From: Hyparrhenia diplandra
Taxonomy: Eukaryota; Streptophyta; Magnoliopsida; Poales; Poaceae
Assembly: GCA_015847255.1 (NCBI GenBank)
Contig: JADLZK010000235.1
Location: forward strand, 40,859 to 104,858
DNA length: 64,000 nucleotides
Direction of reading: 5' to 3'
This document shows positions 31,690 to 43,957 of this stretch, one piece after another; positions within the stretch are counted from its first letter, which is position 1; every line of letters begins with the position of its first letter. A program made the translations under genes and the position numbers. Under the pieces are notes generated by a model. The model worked only from the letters and a program-made list of their open reading frames with translations. It was not told the DNA's origin and did not search any database.

Positions 31690-34600
31690 TCAAGCTCGAC
31701 CCTAAAATGATTCTTCCATCTATTGAAATTACACCGCTCATTGTCAAACACTTGTCGATTTCTTGTCACCAAATAATCCAACATGCCGTTATGGTAATTT
31801 CCACGAAAATTTTGCTACCAAAGGTAGCTCTTGCTTCTAAGATCATGTCCGGTGGTGGCAATGGGTGTTCCATATAATCCCCACTACATTCCAAAGATTG
31901 GGCACTTGAATGGACAAGTAAAAAACAGATGGAAGGCGTCTCTTCTATACCCGCATTGCATAGGGGACACGAGTAATCATCTAGATGCATGTTCTTTCTC
32001 CTTAGCGAGGTTTACGGTTGGGAGTCCGTCCCCGATGAGCAGCCAAAATGAAAACTTATGTTTCCCAAGATTACAGGGAAGACCGAGCCATTTGAATAGG
32101 GGAGAGGCAGCAATGTGTTCTCTTAGATGATGATATCCTTTTTCGGGCTTTGTAGGGGCTGAGCCCCAAGAGTAGGTCCACAGATCATGGGCGTCCTCTT
32201 CAAGATCGAACCATTTATGATATCAACCATTTCTTTGTAGTTGGGAAGCGGCTTGAGTTGATAGAGGTAAGATGAAATTTCTTTCCTCATTCCCTTCTAG
32301 GAAGAACCGAGTGGAGCATTTTGGTTTCTTTGCATATGAGAACAACTGGGGAAGGCCAAAGAGAAACTTTGATCACATTCGAGGCCAGGTCACGAAACCG
32401 AGAAGGCCATTGTTGGCGTTTGTTAACGCAAACATAGGTATAAACATAGCGCCACGGATACCATTGTAGCTTTCACCCAAGAGTATTCCTAGGTATCGTA
32501 TTTATCCTCAGGGAAGCAATGGCTAAAGAGGTTGATAGCTAACTGTCATGTATCTGCTAACTAACAAACCAACTAAACTATTGTGGGGGTAAACGGTAGA
32601 ACATGAGTTTTGGGTAAATGACACCACGGGGAGAACATCATAAAAGATAGCAGAGTAGAATAAGCTAAGCTAGGAGGTCAACGGGAAAGGTCAAGATTCC
32701 TATTTCCTTCTCCATTGTTGTGGTTCTATTCTAGTTCATATCAAAGCGGGATAACTAAGCATAGGTCAAACATAGCGAACACATCTTGGCACTTCGGAGC
32801 AGCGGAACCTTTCCGATTCTTGAAAAGACTGGGAAACGGTAATCGGGGTCAGGCCGCCAAAAGCTCTACGAAAACACCAACCTAGCACGTGGTGGAATAC
32901 GAAGGTCTGGTCGGAGCTGTCACCTCCGGGGCTACCACAACTATCTGTAAGGTTGGGCACAATCTCGAGGTAAACCCTAGCCTAGACACCACGTCTATGC
33001 TAGTGATTACTACTCTAGCCACATATGATAACTAGAGCATTCGGTGAACGGAGATCCCATGCCAAAATATAAACACTACACTTAACCTTGATTAGCTAAA
33101 CTACTAAGGCATAAACTAAATAACCATAAAGACATTTCAGTAATTAGAGAAGATAAATATATTGAAAGTGCTAGAGTCTTACAAAAGAACGATACAAGAT
33201 CATACCGATCCTCCGAGGACTCCTCCTAACTTGAGCATCTCTCCCTAACTCCCAACTAGACTAATTCTACAATGTTACATCTTGGAATATGGTGGTGTTG
33301 CTCCTTGGTGGTCTCTTTGTGAGAAGGGAGAGGCCTCCTTTTATAGGTGTAGAGGAGGGGGTCATGTGGAAAATGCCTCTCCCCACTTGGAAGGTACAAA
33401 ACCGACCTCAAACCGACGTCAAGATACATTGAACCTGGCAAAGCACCCATGGAACCGTCATTGCAACGTCGGTGGGGAGGTCGTCGCCAAAATTGGGCGC
33501 GAACCGCCCACGGTGCGATCCGGCGGACCCACTTCAAATCCGGCGGTGGGGGCCGATCCTCTCGCGACCTCCTTTCGTAGGTGGGCTCTCGGGCGGCCCT
33601 AATCCGTAGTTTAGGGTGCTTTGGTCCATCTCGTTCCGACTTGGGCCTCTTGTGTTGCACTTATTAGTTGGCGTGTTTTTTCCGAAGTGCGTTTTTCTTT
33701 GTACTTTGGCGTATTCTCACTTGATTCCATGTATTTGTCCCGCAAAATATATTTTCGGAATACAAGTGCAACTTGGTCAATAGTAAAGGTATATGTGCTA
33801 GTTTTCCTCGAAAAGAGATACAAGTTGGCGGTAAAAAAAAATGGTCGATAACGACCGCCAACTTGACCATCGAGTCTCCTCCGTTTGGGCCGGCTCCTTG
33901 CAAAGAGATGAAAGTTCTCAAAGAGCTTGAGGATGTCCTTCCACCAGAAAGACCTGATGGGTGATCTATTTTGGGGTGGAGTCTGGTGGTTGCTGTAGAA
34001 TTTTGACCATGTCAAGTTGACCCAAGGTACATCCTTTTTGTTTAGGAATTTGTCCATATATTTTAGCAGCAATGCATCATTCTGAGCCTTGATGTCAATG
34101 ATGCCAAGACCACCCTCTGCTTTATCTTTGTAGGCAATTTCCCAAGCAACTAGGTAGGTGCCTTTTCTGTTGACATCACCTTTGCTCTAGAGGCAATACA
34201 TTCTGTAAGTGTCAACCTGCTTGATGAACTGTGGAGGGAACTTGAGGCAGCACATGTAGAAAGTTGGCATGGCAGAGAGAACTGAATTTACCACAAGGAG
34301 CCTACCATGGTAGGAGAGGAATTTGCTTACCCCCTGTGATTCTTCTCTCAATCCTATTGTGCATAGGAGAAAACTCTTCAATAGTGGGTTTAGTTGTTCC
34401 AAGGGGAGGCCCAAATAAGTGAAGGATAGCTTGCCAACTAGGCATCCAAAGATGTCGACCAATTTAGTTGCTCTTTCATTGGTCATGTTGATGGGTATCG
34501 AGAAGATTTCCCAAAATTCACATGAAGACCGGAGGCATTTGAGAATGGTATCAAGAGTTCTTTCAGATATAGGAGAGTGTTGGGGTCACCTGGCAGTATA

Positions 34601-36655
34601 AGAAGTGTGTCATCAGCATATTGGGTGATTGGGTAGGAGCCACCAAAATCATCACTTAGTGGGTGCTTGATCTCTCCATCTAGCTAGGCTTTGTTCACCA
34701 GGGACTGCAGAAGATCTGCCACAAGCACAAAAAGTAGGGGAGAAAGTGGGTCACCTTGCCTCACTCCTCCGAGGCAATTGAAGCTTTTACCGGGGATCCC
34801 ATTCAGCATACGGATGAGCTAGCAGAACTTAGGATGTTTCTAATCCAATTTATCCATTTATCCGGGAATCCCTTGTGCTTGAGAACTTCAAAGATCAGAT
34901 TGTGCTCAATCTTGTCAAATGCCTTTTCAAAATCAAGTTTCAAGATTACTACCTCCCTCTTTGATTTGTGGCATAGATGCAAGAATTGAAAGGACCAAGC
35001 TAAACAGTCTTGGATAGTTCTCCCACTTATAAAGCCATACTGATTTTCATGGACCAACTGACATATCACTGTTTGCAGCCTGGAGGAAAGAATTTTGGTG
35101 ATGCTCTTGAGGGAGTAGTTTAAGAGAGAGATGTGCCTATAATCATTCACGATCCTTTGGGTTCTCTTTCTTGGGGATCGGGGCAATAAGCGAGCTATTA
35201 ATGCTTTGAATGTTGATATTCTTTGGGCTGAAATCTTTTAGAGTCCGGTAAAATCAACCTTGATGATATCCCAAAGATTTTTTGATGAATAAGCCATTGA
35301 AGCCATCTGGTCCCGGAGCATGGCTATTAGGTAGGTTCTTTATAGCAGTGTCAATCTCCTCTTGGCTGAAATCGGATGCAAGGCTTTCTAGGCCATAATG
35401 AGTCAACAGAGATTCTAAATTAAAAGGGATACAAGTGAAGTGTGTGCACCCTAGTCTTTCTTTGAAGGCAGCCCAGGAGCGGATGTGCCTTTTGTGCATG
35501 GTCGAGATTGGAATTCGGTGAATTATTGATGCCGACTATGAAGTTTTTCTTGTGAAGGATGGAAGCCATAGTATGAAAAAGCTGGAGTTTTCATCCCCTA
35601 GGGTGACCCATCTCACAAGTATTTCTTTGATTCCGGTATTTCCTTTTTAATTCGGATAAATCGGCAAGATGTTTTTTGACCCAGTGACCTAAATCTTGAT
35701 TCGGAAGAGAGAGACACCTTTGTTCTTCCAGGCCATCAAGAAGCATGAGGACCCAATTGCAATTATAGATCAGCTTGTTCAGGTTGGAGAGATTCTTACT
35801 CCACTTTTTAAGGCCACATCTTACCTATTTCAATCTAGAGGACAAGTTTAGTGTAGCATTGGCATAAAAGGTGAATTGTGCCAATGAAGAGCAACAGTAT
35901 CAAGGAACCGAGGGGTGATCAATCCCGGTAGTTTTCAAACCTGAACATTTTTGCTTTGGGTATGTTCTTTGCCAAAATAAAGAACATAAGGGACATGATC
36001 CGAGATTGGTCTTGACAAGGTTTGCACATAGGTGGATGGATAGGATAGTGCCCAATCAAAGAGAAGCTAGAATCCAATCTAGCTTTATAAGAAGAGGGTC
36101 ATCCTGCATATTACTCCAAGTAAATTCAACTCCACTTGAATGGGTAATCAATAAGATCCAGGTCCGAAATTAATTCATTGAACATGTTCATTTCAGAGAT
36201 ATCTCCTCCAGCTTTATTCCTGTTTTCAGGGCTTCTGTAAAGGTTGAAGTCTCCTCCTATGATCCATTCCTCAAAGCTGCTGCTATCAAAATTCATAAAA
36301 CCAGGTTATAAAAGCACATTTTTCTTGTGACCCGCAGGGACCATAAACATTGGTGACATGATAAGAGTTATTGGTAAGTTTGTAGGTGAATTTGATGGTA
36401 ATAGCATAACAATTGCATTGAATTACGGTGCCATCGAAAGCGGGGCCTCTTTGTTCCAGATGGTGATCAACCCACCATAAGCACCAACTGACAGTTGGAA
36501 TGCAAATTTGTCAGGTGTCTGTTACAAAAATTCTTGATGTAAAAAGAGTCAAAACTCTCTTTTAGTTTTCTGTAAACAAACTATTTGACATGTACTCTCG
36601 AAATTTTGTCCTTGATAGCATTCCACTTGTCTTGGGAATTAATTCCTCTAATATT
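31690..36655 (-). pseudogene. LINE ORF2: endonuclease, reverse transcriptase, zf-RVT, broken
   Basis: Non-LTR pol protein. The N-terminus reads FWNIRGINSQDKWNAIKDKI (about 36650), the start typical of plant LINE ORF2. An apurinic-type endonuclease follows (GGLITIWNKEAPL near 36460). Reverse transcriptase pieces: SHAPGPDGFNG (about 35310), DYRHISLLNYSLKSITKILS and GFISGRTIQDC with KLDFEKAFDKIEHNLI (34803-35186), catalytic YADD encoded at 34609-34620, and LSFTYLGLPLEQ (34187-34486). The C-terminal part has SFWWKDILKLFENFHLF (about 33920) and, beyond the solo LTR, a zf-RVT Cys motif (SCPLCNAGIEETPS at about 31930). Several frameshifts and a 1.5-kb LTR insertion make it non-functional. Confidence 0.85.
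32411..33865 (-). repeat. Solo LTR of a TGTTGGCG family, copy 1
   Basis: Inserted in LINE ORF2. It begins TGTTGGCGTTTGTTAACGC and ends in a hairpin, TTGGCGGT...ACCGCCAA (33826-33862). The flanks GCCAT (32406-32410) and ACCAT (33866-33870) are a likely 5-bp duplication with one difference. It is related along its length to 52074-53603. A minus-strand TATAAAAGG at 33337-33345 suggests minus orientation. No gene inside. Confidence 0.65.
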
Positions 36656-37030
36656 CCAAAAAGGATCTTAGTCGACGGTTTTGATCCATAAAAACACCAG
36701 ATGTGATGGGAGAAAAGCTCGAGGCATCCAAATGTCTAAGAAACACTTAGGGAGAAAAGTGTTGAGTACAAGCGAGTTGTATGTTAATGGCGGTTGAATC
36801 ATCAACGGTAAAAAGGCAAAACCGTAAACAACATCAACATAAGCAAACCCGGGATATATATTAACTAGCAAGATAAAAGAGGTCTTAGAGTGCCGGGATA
36901 GATGACACTTTGCATCCACACATTAAAAGTAAAGTTTGATCATCGATGCAGTGCACTGGGATTAGGGAAAAAGCTAGTAAAAGGAAACATAGCCATAGAG
37001 GCTGTGTGCAGCTGGGCGTCTTGCTTCATT

Positions 37031-39783
37031 TTATTCATCAAGATCATCTTGAGCTAAGAGGGCAGCTGAGACACTCTCTTTGAATCTGCGAGGAATCCAA
37101 ATTCCTATACCCTCAAGCACTTTGAGAGGGAGGTATGGGGCTGGATCAACACTTGGAGCAGGAATCATGGCTAGGGGGATGGGTTCCTCTTCTTCTTCCA
37201 TGGGCACCTGGCTTGTCTCAGCTTCCTTGGCAGCTACAGCATTCTTGAAACCTTTCTTCTTATTGGAGAGCATGCTGCTATGCCTGCAGAAGCTGTCATC
37301 AAGCTTCTCTCGGACTTTCATGGTCTTCCTCTTCTTGGTAGGAGTCTTGAAAACATCTGGGGTGTCTTCAAGGATCAGGAGGTCATCCTCTCCATCTACT
37401 TCCATTGGTGCAGCCTTCACATCTTCCACACTAGCAGTCTTCTCAGGGGCATAGAGAGCTAAAGCTTTCTCAGCTTCATTCACCATCACAGGTTCAGGTG
37501 TGGCTTCATCATCATCACTTTCATCAGACATCAGGTAGTTCAGAGAGATGTTGCGTAGGGCATCACCATCCAACTGTGGGCAAAAGATTGAAGCCAAAAA
37601 ATAAAGGAGATGAGTGTCACCGATGTGATTGGGCACGAGGTGTTTCATAATCAATATCCATGACTGTTAAGACTATGAATGAAATATGTGAAGGATTAGA
37701 TGGAATAGAGAAAGATACGACCGAGAAGTGATGGAACAACAAGAATCGGGGGGTCATCACGACTCTTGGGAACAAAGCAGTCCAATAATCATAGATCTCA
37801 CAAAACCACGGGGAGCAGAGGGTTCACCTGGGCCATCCAAGCCAGAGAACAGGGATCGAGCAACAGCACCAGCAGTGTTCACATGAGTTGCAGGAGCATC
37901 AGTGGCCTAAGGAACAGGGATGTTGAGCACGAGGAGGTGCAATGTGTTGCTCCCAACGATCTTCATCAACGGCAATATTGTCATTATCATTCATCACGGC
38001 CATCCCGAATTCCACCGGCCGGTGTTGGAACCCCGGGGAGTGAATGCGAGATCGGCGAGGGGGAGATAGGACCCATCCAGTGAGCTGCCGGAGCTGGGAC
38101 TAGATGCAGGGGTCCAAAGGTTGCATATCCATCTTCATCTCTCGAGCTGCGGAATGCCTTTACGCTTGAGGACATAACGGGGGCAACTCCGGGATTTGCC
38201 TGCGCTCGGTGTGCGGCGTTGAGCTTGAGGGAGGTAGGGAGCTTGCGGTCATCATTCGTGCAATTTGAACAACCACACGGGCAAGGTTCTACGGCTCATA
38301 CCACTGGAGCATGATACCGAAGGCCGAGACTGCCTTTGCAATGGCATGAGAAGATTTGAGATCAGCAGCCACGCTTCACGATCGAGATCCGGGGCTCGGC
38401 ATTGGTGGCCTCATCATGCTTGATCACAGAGAGTGCATAGTTTCCAAAGCGAAAGACCGGACCCAAGAACCTTTCTCTATCAATCGGATTGGCAAATCTC
38501 ACATACGCTTCACCAAGTGCACAAGGTTGGATTTCGTCGATACGGACCTATGGATTTCTTCAAAGAAGGTGCGCGTCCCGGCGACCAAGTGCTTGAAGTC
38601 TTCCTTCCCTTATACACCTGGTGGATCGAGCTTTCACGATCGCTAGATCTTCATTACATTTCACGTAGCGGCCCGGAGATGTAGACCTCGTGACGGAGTT
38701 ACGGCACGGCTCCCCTGCTCATCGATCTCGAAGCCGGCCAGAACGAAGAAGCGCGGGTCGCACTCCCGATTCGCCATGGCGAGGGCGGGGTTTTACGGAG
38801 GGTGGGGGTTTCTTGTAGCTTGGGGAGCGGCGGTGGAGACGAGGTGATCCTTGGGCTGATGTTGGGTGTATTTATCCGGAGGGGGCGACTCTTCCCATTC
38901 CAGCCTTTCCAAACTTGGGCTCTTGACGGGCCTGAAAATCCGGCGCTTTCCAAAACGAGAGAAGCAATCTGTGGCCCGATGTCCATAATTGAAACACGAT
39001 CGGCACCTGACTTTTGAGGAGCAATCTTTCCTAATATGGCGAGGCCCAAGCAATTGGGGCAAGTAGGCCCAGAATCAATCAAAGGTGGCCATTTGTTGGG
39101 CTGGGCAGTCAGGATGTCTGATTTCGAATTTGAATTTGAAGGAGGAGCCTCAACGGTACACGTTGCCATGCGAATTGCCGGTGATCAGCAACAGGATTGA
39201 TTAATTTCGGGATCCAGCGAAGAACACGGCGAGCTGATTTTTTAGGCTGCTTAGGAGGAGGAGAAGGATTGAGGAGTGTGTGGATTTGTTCATCAGAGAA
39301 AGTTAGCCGAGAAAAAACTAAAGTTCTTTCTTTTGATGTGTTACGAACTGCATCAGCGTAACTTTTCCGAGAAATCGGAGTCCAAGATGCAGCTTCCTCC
39401 TTGCTCCAAGAATCAAATTCACGGCGCCAATTGGGGCCTCCATTTCCCCCAGAGGGAAAAGAAGAGGACAAAGGATTCACAGGAGAAATTCCTAAGTTTG
39501 TAAATCATGAATCAATTTCTTTGCAAGAGGCAAAAAATCCAAAGGTTCGATCCGATAAAGAGAAAAACACAGAATTCTTTGTCAATCCCCCGATGCATGA
39601 TTGGAGGATGATGCCAACCGAATCCTCATTGAGGCGGATCTTGGATCGACCAAAGCTCACAACAAGTTTGAAGGAGAGGAGATCGGGGGAGGAGGGGGAA
39701 CTGACCGGTCGACCAAAACGTTGAAGGGCTAGATTGGAGAAGGTGACCCCAGGGCCAAAGCAGAGAACGCTGAGGCCGGCCAT
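37031..39783 (-). pseudogene. LINE ORF1: nucleic-acid binding protein, broken
   Basis: It starts MAGLSVLCFGPGVTFSNLAL at 39783. The next parts (39480-39109) contain SWTPISRKSYADAVRNTSKE. A zinc knuckle CRSCFNYGHRATDC (about 39000-38960) is preceded by what looks like a second one lost in another frame. The C-terminal 207-codon frame (37654-37031) is acidic with MSDESDDDEATPEP, then basic with KTPTKKRKTMKVREKLD and SNKKKGFKNAV, a feature I know from grass LINE ORF1 proteins. The stretch 37660-38700 has no open frame on the right strand. ORF1 proteins of this kind coat the LINE RNA. Confidence 0.75.
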
Positions 39784-39927
39784 GGAGGGCGGCGAGGATC
39801 AGCAGCAGCCATCACGGCGGTGGAGCGGCGGTGGCGTCGAAGTCGCCGAGAGAGCCGAGAGAGCCGAGGGAGCCGAGAGAGCCATGAACCGTTTTATTCT
39901 ATTGTTAGCCTAGCCTCAATAAGATCT

Positions 39928-40899
39928 CGTTTGGCATAGCTTTTAAAAAATAGCTCTAGCTCCTTGCTACAATGCGCAGAGAAGAGCTGACAAAGTAAAA
40001 GATAATGATTTTATTGGTTCCTAGTCTATTTTGAGGAAAGATAAAAAGTTCTTTACTATAAGGCACAGAGGAGCCGAGCCACAGCACTACTAGCAGGACT
40101 TAAATAGATAGTTGTGTGGACATGCTTTGCCCGTTCAAGGTTTCAGCAATTGTAATGACTGATGGCTCCAGATTTCAGTGCCTCACCAGCAACTGAGTTC
40201 GAGACTATGGTCTATGGGCATGTTTGGGACAGCTTAAAATTGGATCTGCGGCCGGTCCACACGAGATTAAGAAAATATGGCCAAACAGACTCTGGCACGG
40301 ATGATTCTTTTCACCGCACAAGACATAAGGATTACGAGACTGAACTAGCACTCACGTTTTGCTTATCGCGGGTTGGAGGCCAAGGCCGCCATACCGCTCC
40401 GCGTGGTCTCCATGTCGCTGTCCCAAACTCGTCTTATACCCCAGATATTTGGATTCAGCATATATACCCACATATACTGGAATGTCTTGTAAAGAACTGT
40501 CATAAACCAATTATGACCATCATCCCGGATGGTACACAAAATTGCTACTCAGGAGTAAGAACTGAGGACAAAGAATGCCAAAACTGTGAACTAGAAATAA
40601 CAAAGTGAGATTCGGTTAGGCCAGCGTTTACAACACTTACAAAGATATTCACCCTCCTATATTGCTAATCCATGTGTGTGTATTCGACAAATATGATTGA
40701 GTTTCTGGTCATATGTTACAGGTGTTAACTGAACAAAACTTCCTTCCAGTTCCAGGCAAGAATCTATAAACGCAATGCAGAGTGATCAGCTCAGTGTATT
40801 TTGCATCAAACAAAATTCCATGCAAGTTCTGATCTATCCCCAGGACAAAATTTTTAGACCTGGGAGTAGAATATTTCTGAAATTTACAGATTCCTGTAC
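39928..40899. other. Intergenic region and 3' flank of the PPR gene
   Basis: No gene supported. The CGTTTGGCATAGCTTTT at 39928-39945 resembles the end of a common grass MITE type, but no partner end was found. The 148-codon plus frame 40162-40608 has no recognisable motif. The 3' UTR of the PPR gene presumably lies below 40899, but I cannot place a poly-A site. Confidence 0.4.
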
Positions 40900-43354
40900 T
40901 CACAGTAGTGCACCAAAATCTCCACAAGAGCATCGTCCATCTTTGAACTTGTGAAGCCGTTTACTGTCCCGGACAACAATCTCTCTGTTCACGAGCAACG
41001 AAAAAAATTTAATAGAGCTGTGGCAGTCCCTGCACATGGTAATGTTCTTTGTGACGCGAACTGTTGCACCTGGAGGTGTTTCGATCAGCCCCAGTGCAAC
41101 AGCTAACCTCTCACTGTGGTGTTTTACTGAACCTACAGGAGGCTTCTCATCATCCTCGCTGTCAGATAACTCAGCGTTCTGGTATGGTTCAAACCCAATG
41201 GTCTTAGCTTTCTCAAGCAAATTCTCCAGCAGTTGATACAACTCATCACTCAGTTCGTGAGTCTTATCGTTCGCTCTGAAGAAATAGACCTTGTCTTTGA
41301 TTGTAATCCAGCTGCGGTCTCTAAGAATCCCAAGATCTTCCTGTTTCATCAGCTTCCGCACTCTAGCCACATCATGCCATTTCCCATTAGAAATGTACAT
41401 GTTCAACAGTAAGACATAGGTTTCAACTCCTTTTGGCTTGAGCTCAAGCAGTCTATCAGCTGCATAGAAGGCAAGCTCCATGTTTCCATGGCTCCGGCAT
41501 CCAGCAACCAAACTAGACCAGATGGCTTCATTTGGTTCAAACCCCGTCCTTTTGATGAAGGAAAATGCATCATCCAATCGGCCCAAGCGCACAAACATGT
41601 CAATCATGCACCCATAGTGATCCACAACAGGCTCTATTTTGTACTCTTCCTTCATCATGTTGAAGTAGTGTTCGGCCTTCTCAACTAAACCAGCATAGCT
41701 GCAGGCTGAAAGCACACTTACAAATGTGATTTCATTTGGTTTCACTCCAGCAAATCTCATGTCCTCAAAGAGTTGTATAGCTTCCTGGGGCCGGCCATGC
41801 TGTGAGTACCCTGAGATCATAGAAGTCCATGAGACAAGAGTCCGTGTCGACATCTCGACAAAGGCTTTAGTTGCATCTTCAATGCAACCACACTTGTTAT
41901 ACATGTTTACCAGTGCGCTGTTCACCACGACATCTGACAGGAAACCAGTCTTTAAAGCCTGTGCATGGATTTGCTCACCCTGCTCTAAGGCCATCATGAC
42001 ACTGCAGGCAGACAGGATGCTTGAGAAGGTAAACAAGTCAGGCTTCAATGGAGACCTCTTGAGGTTGCGGAAAATCTTGAGTGCCTCAAAACCTCTAGAA
42101 CGAGCATGAAGATCATCCTTAGCTGTCTCCATGATCTGGCGTAGCCTGAGATCATGGCATTCCACGTGATAATACTGACATCATCCATCCCTTCAAACAA
42201 CCGCATGGCCTCCTCAGTTTCACCCTTTCTCAAATAGAGGTACATCGTCGAGTTGTTTACTGGAATGTTTGCTTGACACCCAATTTTGAAGCACAAGGCT
42301 TGGACTTGCTTGCCTAGTTTAAGATCTAGTCTTGTACCACACAAGCTCATGACACTCGTCAAGGTAAACTCATTGGGAATCACTCCATCCATAAGCATAT
42401 CAAGGAACAGAGTCAGTCCAAGCTCGGTGTAGTTCTCGTCTTCAGCACAGACAGATATCATTGTCGTCCATGTGATGACATTCTTGTCAGGGACCATCTT
42501 GAAGGCCCTCATGGCAGATTCCAAACTCCCAGACTTGGCATACAATCGACAGAGCGAGTTCCCTATGCTCGTTATGGACAGGGCGTCATACTTAATCGTG
42601 TATCCATGAACCTGCTTGCCCAGGTCAGCGTTGTTTGAAGCAGAGCATGCATTCAACATGGCGCCCAGCGTGTAATGAGAAGGATACCTCCTGGCCTCCA
42701 GCATCTCGACGAACACCTCGAGTGCCTCTACCAGCTGAGAGTTCAGAGTGTAGCCTGTGATGAGCGCGGTCCACGTCACGACATTCTTGTCAGGCATTTG
42801 GTCGAACAGGCTGCGCGCGTCCCGGCTCGCCCCGCACCGCATGTACGCATTGACGAGAGATGTGGCGACGAACATGTCCGCGCTGGTCCCCGTCTTCACC
42901 ATGTGCCCGTGCAAGGCCCTGGCGCCGCCGAGGCTACCGGTCTCGACGCACCCGTGCAGCAGCGGCACGTACATCGCCGACCGCACCGTCTTCCCTTCCC
43001 GGAGCATGTCCATTGCTTCCCAAATGTCGAGAGGCCGCAGCGGCGTTTCCATGGTGCCGCCGTTCTGCGCTGCCTGGACGCTCCTGCCATTCCAGTTGCT
43101 CTGCAAAGTTGGAGTAAATGGTGAGCCAATCGATAGTACAACCGACTGTTGTGCAAATACAGTCGAACGAAACAGAGAGGGTTCTTGATTTGATGCGAGG
43201 TGAGAAAAAGGGACGAAGAGAAGATAAAGGATCTGGTTACCTTATCGGCAGCGGCGGTGACGGAGCTCGGTGGTGGCCTCCTGGAGTCAGCTCCGCTGGC
43301 AGCCGGGAAGCCCGAGGCGGCGACGGGAACGGCGACGGAGGGCACGGAGGCCAT
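40900..43354 (-). CDS. PLS-class PPR protein with E and DYW-type domains (one apparent frameshift)
   Basis: Organellar RNA-binding protein; the family guides C-to-U RNA editing in chloroplasts or mitochondria. Exon 1 (43354-43241, 38 codons) starts MASVPSVAVPVAASGFPAAS, Ala/Ser/Pro-rich with few acids, as in a transit peptide. After a 138-bp intron, exon 2 (43100-40900) carries roughly ten P, L and S repeats (DKNVVTWTALITGYTLN, PDLFTFSSILSACSVM, TRTLVSWTSMISGYSQHG). An E-region follows (GILRDRSWITIKDKVYF), then a DYW-type deaminase with HSERLA and CRDCH. It ends KDGRCSCGDFGALL, keeping the Cys-x-Cys but not a terminal Asp-Tyr-Trp. The frame shifts by one base near 42139 (two frames overlap at 42045-42165). 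Elsewhere it is clean for about 770 codons, so the break is either a sequence error or a very recent lesion. Confidence 0.9.
43101..43240 (-). other. Intron of the PPR gene
   Basis: On the minus strand CCGATAAG/GTAACCAG is the donor (43241/43240) and CAACTTTGCAG/AGCAAC the acceptor (43101/43100). Removing the 140 bases joins the transit-peptide exon in phase 0 to the repeat exon. The first exon frame runs on into the intron only to a later stop. Confidence 0.8.
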
Positions 43355-43487
43355 TTGGCGCGGTCAGAGGGGAGGATGAAGCGAGGAGAGCATCAGTGGC
43401 AGCTGCGGTGGGAGGATGGTTTGTGGTGGGAGACGAGGACAGAGCAGAGGAAGGGGATAGAAAGGTATCAGTGAGTGTGGGTGGGAA

Positions 43488-43949
43488 CAGGGTTTTTATA
43501 CCGGTCGGGCGGGAAAGGCTTTTACGGTGGCGGTATCCGGACCGCCGGTAAAAAGATTTGAAATTCAAAATCTAAAAATTAAAAAAAAATCGTGGAAAAA
43601 TACTTGTTAAATAGTTTGCGATTTATAGAAGCCAACGGTGCAACATTTTTTCAAATTTGAGTTCGTTTGGTATAAAAAAAATTTGAATTGAAGTTTGAAA
43701 AAAAAAAAAAAAAGCGCACGGGCGGTTTTTTAATTTATACCGGCGGTTTTTAATTTATACCGCTCAAACCGGGCGGTATAAATTAAATACCGCTCGATAA
43801 ACCGGTTTTTTTACCGATGAATGGAAAATTTGAATTCATTTGAATTCAAAAACCAAAACCGACCGTGTAACCAGGCGGTTTACCGTAACCGGTCCGGAAA
43901 TCGAAACCGGACCCGGGCGGTTTGGTTCAACCGTCGTAAAAAAACCCCA
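43488..43949. mobile_element. hAT-type MITE upstream of the PPR gene
   Basis: Terminal repeats CAGGGTTTTTATAC (43488) and, inverted, TGGGGTTTTTTTAC (43949), with an exact 8-bp duplication GGTGGGAA at 43480-43487 and 43950-43957, as expected for hAT elements. The interior is AT-rich with inverted CCGGTTT/AAACCGG blocks. It lies about 130 bp upstream of the PPR start codon, so in its promoter or 5' UTR. Confidence 0.8.
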
Positions 43950-43957
43950 GGTGGGAA

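Larger units (their letters stand above)
30592..39917 (-). mobile_element. LINE (plant L1 type), near full length, decayed
   Basis: Minus-strand non-LTR retrotransposon. The exact 10-bp duplication AATAAGATCT lies at 30582-30591 and 39918-39927, with poly-A (plus-strand T run) at the low-coordinate end. Order from 39917 down: short 5' UTR, ORF1 (39783-37031), ORF2 (about 36655-31690), and a 3' UTR ending TTCGGTCAAAAAAA. Two later insertions interrupt it: a solo LTR (32411-33865) and a hAT-like element (30798-31680). Without them it is about 7 kb, a normal size for a complete plant LINE. Both ORFs are broken. Confidence 0.85.

Noticed and set aside
32411..33865. Helitron or Mutator-like element, suggested by the terminal hairpin
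   Set aside because: The related copy has a 5-bp duplication (GAGGT) and TG-type start, which fits an LTR. There is no TC...CTRR end and no 9-bp duplication.
40162..40608. 148-codon plus-strand frame downstream of the PPR gene
   Set aside because: No recognisable domain, no supporting context and no second exon that I can place. It is probably chance.
42675..43188. Frames of up to 149 codons antisense to the PPR gene
   Set aside because: They are shadows of the GC-rich start of the PPR coding sequence, which has clear repeat motifs on the minus strand.
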